This document shows positions 22,620-23,371 of a stretch of 23,371 nucleotides of DNA, piece by piece. Source of the DNA: Candidatus Dadabacteria bacterium RIFCSPHIGHO2_12_FULL_53_21 (GTDB taxonomy: Bacteria > Desulfobacterota_D > UBA1144 > Nemesobacterales > UBA2774). Position 1 is the first letter of the stretch, and each line of letters starts with the position of its first letter. A program made the position numbers and the translations under genes. The stretch spans positions 1-23,371 of the forward strand of contig MFCJ01000069.1 of the NCBI GenBank assembly GCA_001775255.1. The letters run 5' to 3'. The notes beneath the pieces are model-generated. The model saw only the letters and a program-made list of their open reading frames with translations. It was not told the origin of the DNA and made no database searches.

Positions 22620-23371
22620 ATGAAACCGGAAGATAAAGATACATCCAAGGGTACATCTTTTTGGGGAATGTTTTTTTCGGTCGCTCTGCACGCGGCTGTG
22701 CTGATACTTGTGTTGTTCTGGGGATTCAGCGGCACTTCAAACCATTCGAGCTCGAGCGGACCGATACAGGTATCGCTCTCAGGCCTTGGACCCGGAGGCG
22801 GACAGAATTCGAGTCAGGCGTCCCGTCCGAAGGCGCCGCCCGTCAAACAAGACCCTCCGAAAGTCGAAAAGGAGGAGGAGGTCAAAGCGCCCCCTCCCGA
22901 GCCCGAAAAAAAGGAACCCCCTAAAGAGCCTGAGAAGGAAGAGGTAAAAAAGGAAGAGCCCAAAGAAGAGCCGGTTAAGGAAGAGAAACCCAAAGAGGTC
23001 GTGAAAGAGGAGCCCGAGAAAAAGGAAGTCATACCCCTTGAGACGGAGAAAAAAAAGGAAGTAAAGAAAGAAGTAAAGAAGGAAGAGCCGAAAAAAGAAG
23101 AGAAAAAAGAAGTAGCGGAAAAACCCAAACCGACGGAAAAACCGAAAACGGAATCCAAGAAAACCACTGCGAGCAGCAAAAAAAATCTGGAGAGCGAAAA
23201 GAACAAGGTCCTTCAGGATATCAAGAGACAAAGGGTCCTTGAGGAATTGAAGAGCGGGTCCGGGGATAGCGCCAAACCCGGGGAGGAGATGGGGGAGGAG
23301 CAGAAGCTCGCGATGGCTGATTCCGGGGAGACGCCCGGGGAATCGGAGTCCGGTCCGGGCGATTCGTCCGA
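22620..23371 (+). CDS. tolA: TolA-like (TonB-like) energy transducer, 3' end cut by window
   Basis: The frame opens at ATG 22620, 8 bases after tolR, with GCGGGGA as ribosome site, and stays open for 250 codons to the right edge. After a short cytoplasmic end there is a single membrane helix, SVALHAAVLILVLFWGF (about 20-36). Its S-x-x-x-H motif is the one TonB and TolA use to contact the TolQ/ExbB motor. A Gly/Ser linker follows, then a Lys/Glu/Pro-rich arm of over 110 residues (KEEPKEEPVKEEKPKE and similar), long enough to reach across the periplasm. The last stretch (EELKSGSGDSAKPGEEMGEE onward) is acidic and Gly/Ser-rich. The C-terminal domain that would decide TolA versus TonB lies outside the window; the tolQR context supports TolA. 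Confidence 0.85.
   Translation, partial: MKPEDKDTSKGTSFWGMFFSVALHAAVLILVLFWGFSGTSNHSSSSGPIQVSLSGLGPGGGQNSSQASRPKAPPVKQDPPKVEKEEEVKAPPPEPEKKEPPKEPEKEEVKKEEPKEEPVKEEKPKEVVKEEPEKKEVIPLETEKKKEVKKEVKKEEPKKEEKKEVAEKPKPTEKPKTESKKTTASSKKNLESEKNKVLQDIKRQRVLEELKSGSGDSAKPGEEMGEEQKLAMADSGETPGESESGPGDSS

Noticed and set aside
22779..23231. 150-codon minus-strand frame rich in Phe and Leu
   Set aside because: It is the complement of the Lys/Glu-rich arm of tolA, which yields Phe/Leu codons and few stops; there is no start context.

Overview
The window is about 23 kb of gene-dense, moderately GC-rich bacterial chromosome. It carries a Tol system (tolQ, tolR and a cut-off tolA), a predicted lipoprotein and several Sec-exported proteins, so the host is a diderm (Gram-negative) bacterium. 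The genes are mostly chromosomal housekeeping genes. I see no phage or plasmid genes, insertion sequences, CRISPR array, tRNA or rRNA. Codon use leans visibly on ATA for Ile and AGG for Arg despite the GC content, and gene content is delta-proteobacterial or Dadabacteria-like. That lineage call is a guess; only 'diderm bacterium, proteobacteria-like synteny' is well supported.

Layout. 1-3475: the 3' part of an Amt ammonium channel closed by a strong intrinsic terminator, arfB (ribosome rescue), a small zinc-ribbon-like protein, a lipoprotein whose motif spacing resembles phage-type lysozymes, and ruvX. 3491-5499: an alpha/beta hydrolase running into a convergent LON-domain protein, then thioredoxin. 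5711-6924: a translationally coupled pair, PduO-type corrinoid adenosyltransferase and an O-methyltransferase. 6976-13157: glnD (nitrogen sensor uridylyltransferase), then nadB-nadC-nadA, the complete de novo route from aspartate to nicotinate mononucleotide. 13154-16365 on the minus strand: gamma-glutamyltransferase and transcription terminator Rho. 16663-17640: an orphan secreted protein transcribed divergently from rho. 17731-20700: yebC-ruvC-ruvA-ruvB, the Holliday-junction machinery. 20697-21149 on the minus strand: a small exported protein. 21405-23371: tolQ-tolR-tolA, open at the right edge.

How the genes work together. GlnD and Amt belong to the PII nitrogen-control circuit but are about 6 kb apart and probably not co-transcribed. 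nadB, nadC and nadA are successive steps of one pathway. RuvA, RuvB and RuvC branch-migrate and cut Holliday junctions. TolQRA energise the outer-membrane constriction system. The order yebC-ruvCAB followed by tolQRA matches a known proteobacterial arrangement, except that the slot usually held by ybgC holds an unrelated gene on the opposite strand.

Nothing here is a clear new multi-gene system. The best leads are the lysozyme-like lipoprotein, the gene replacing ybgC, the orphan secreted protein beside rho, and the tail-to-tail gene ends that share stop-codon bases and leave no room for intrinsic terminators.
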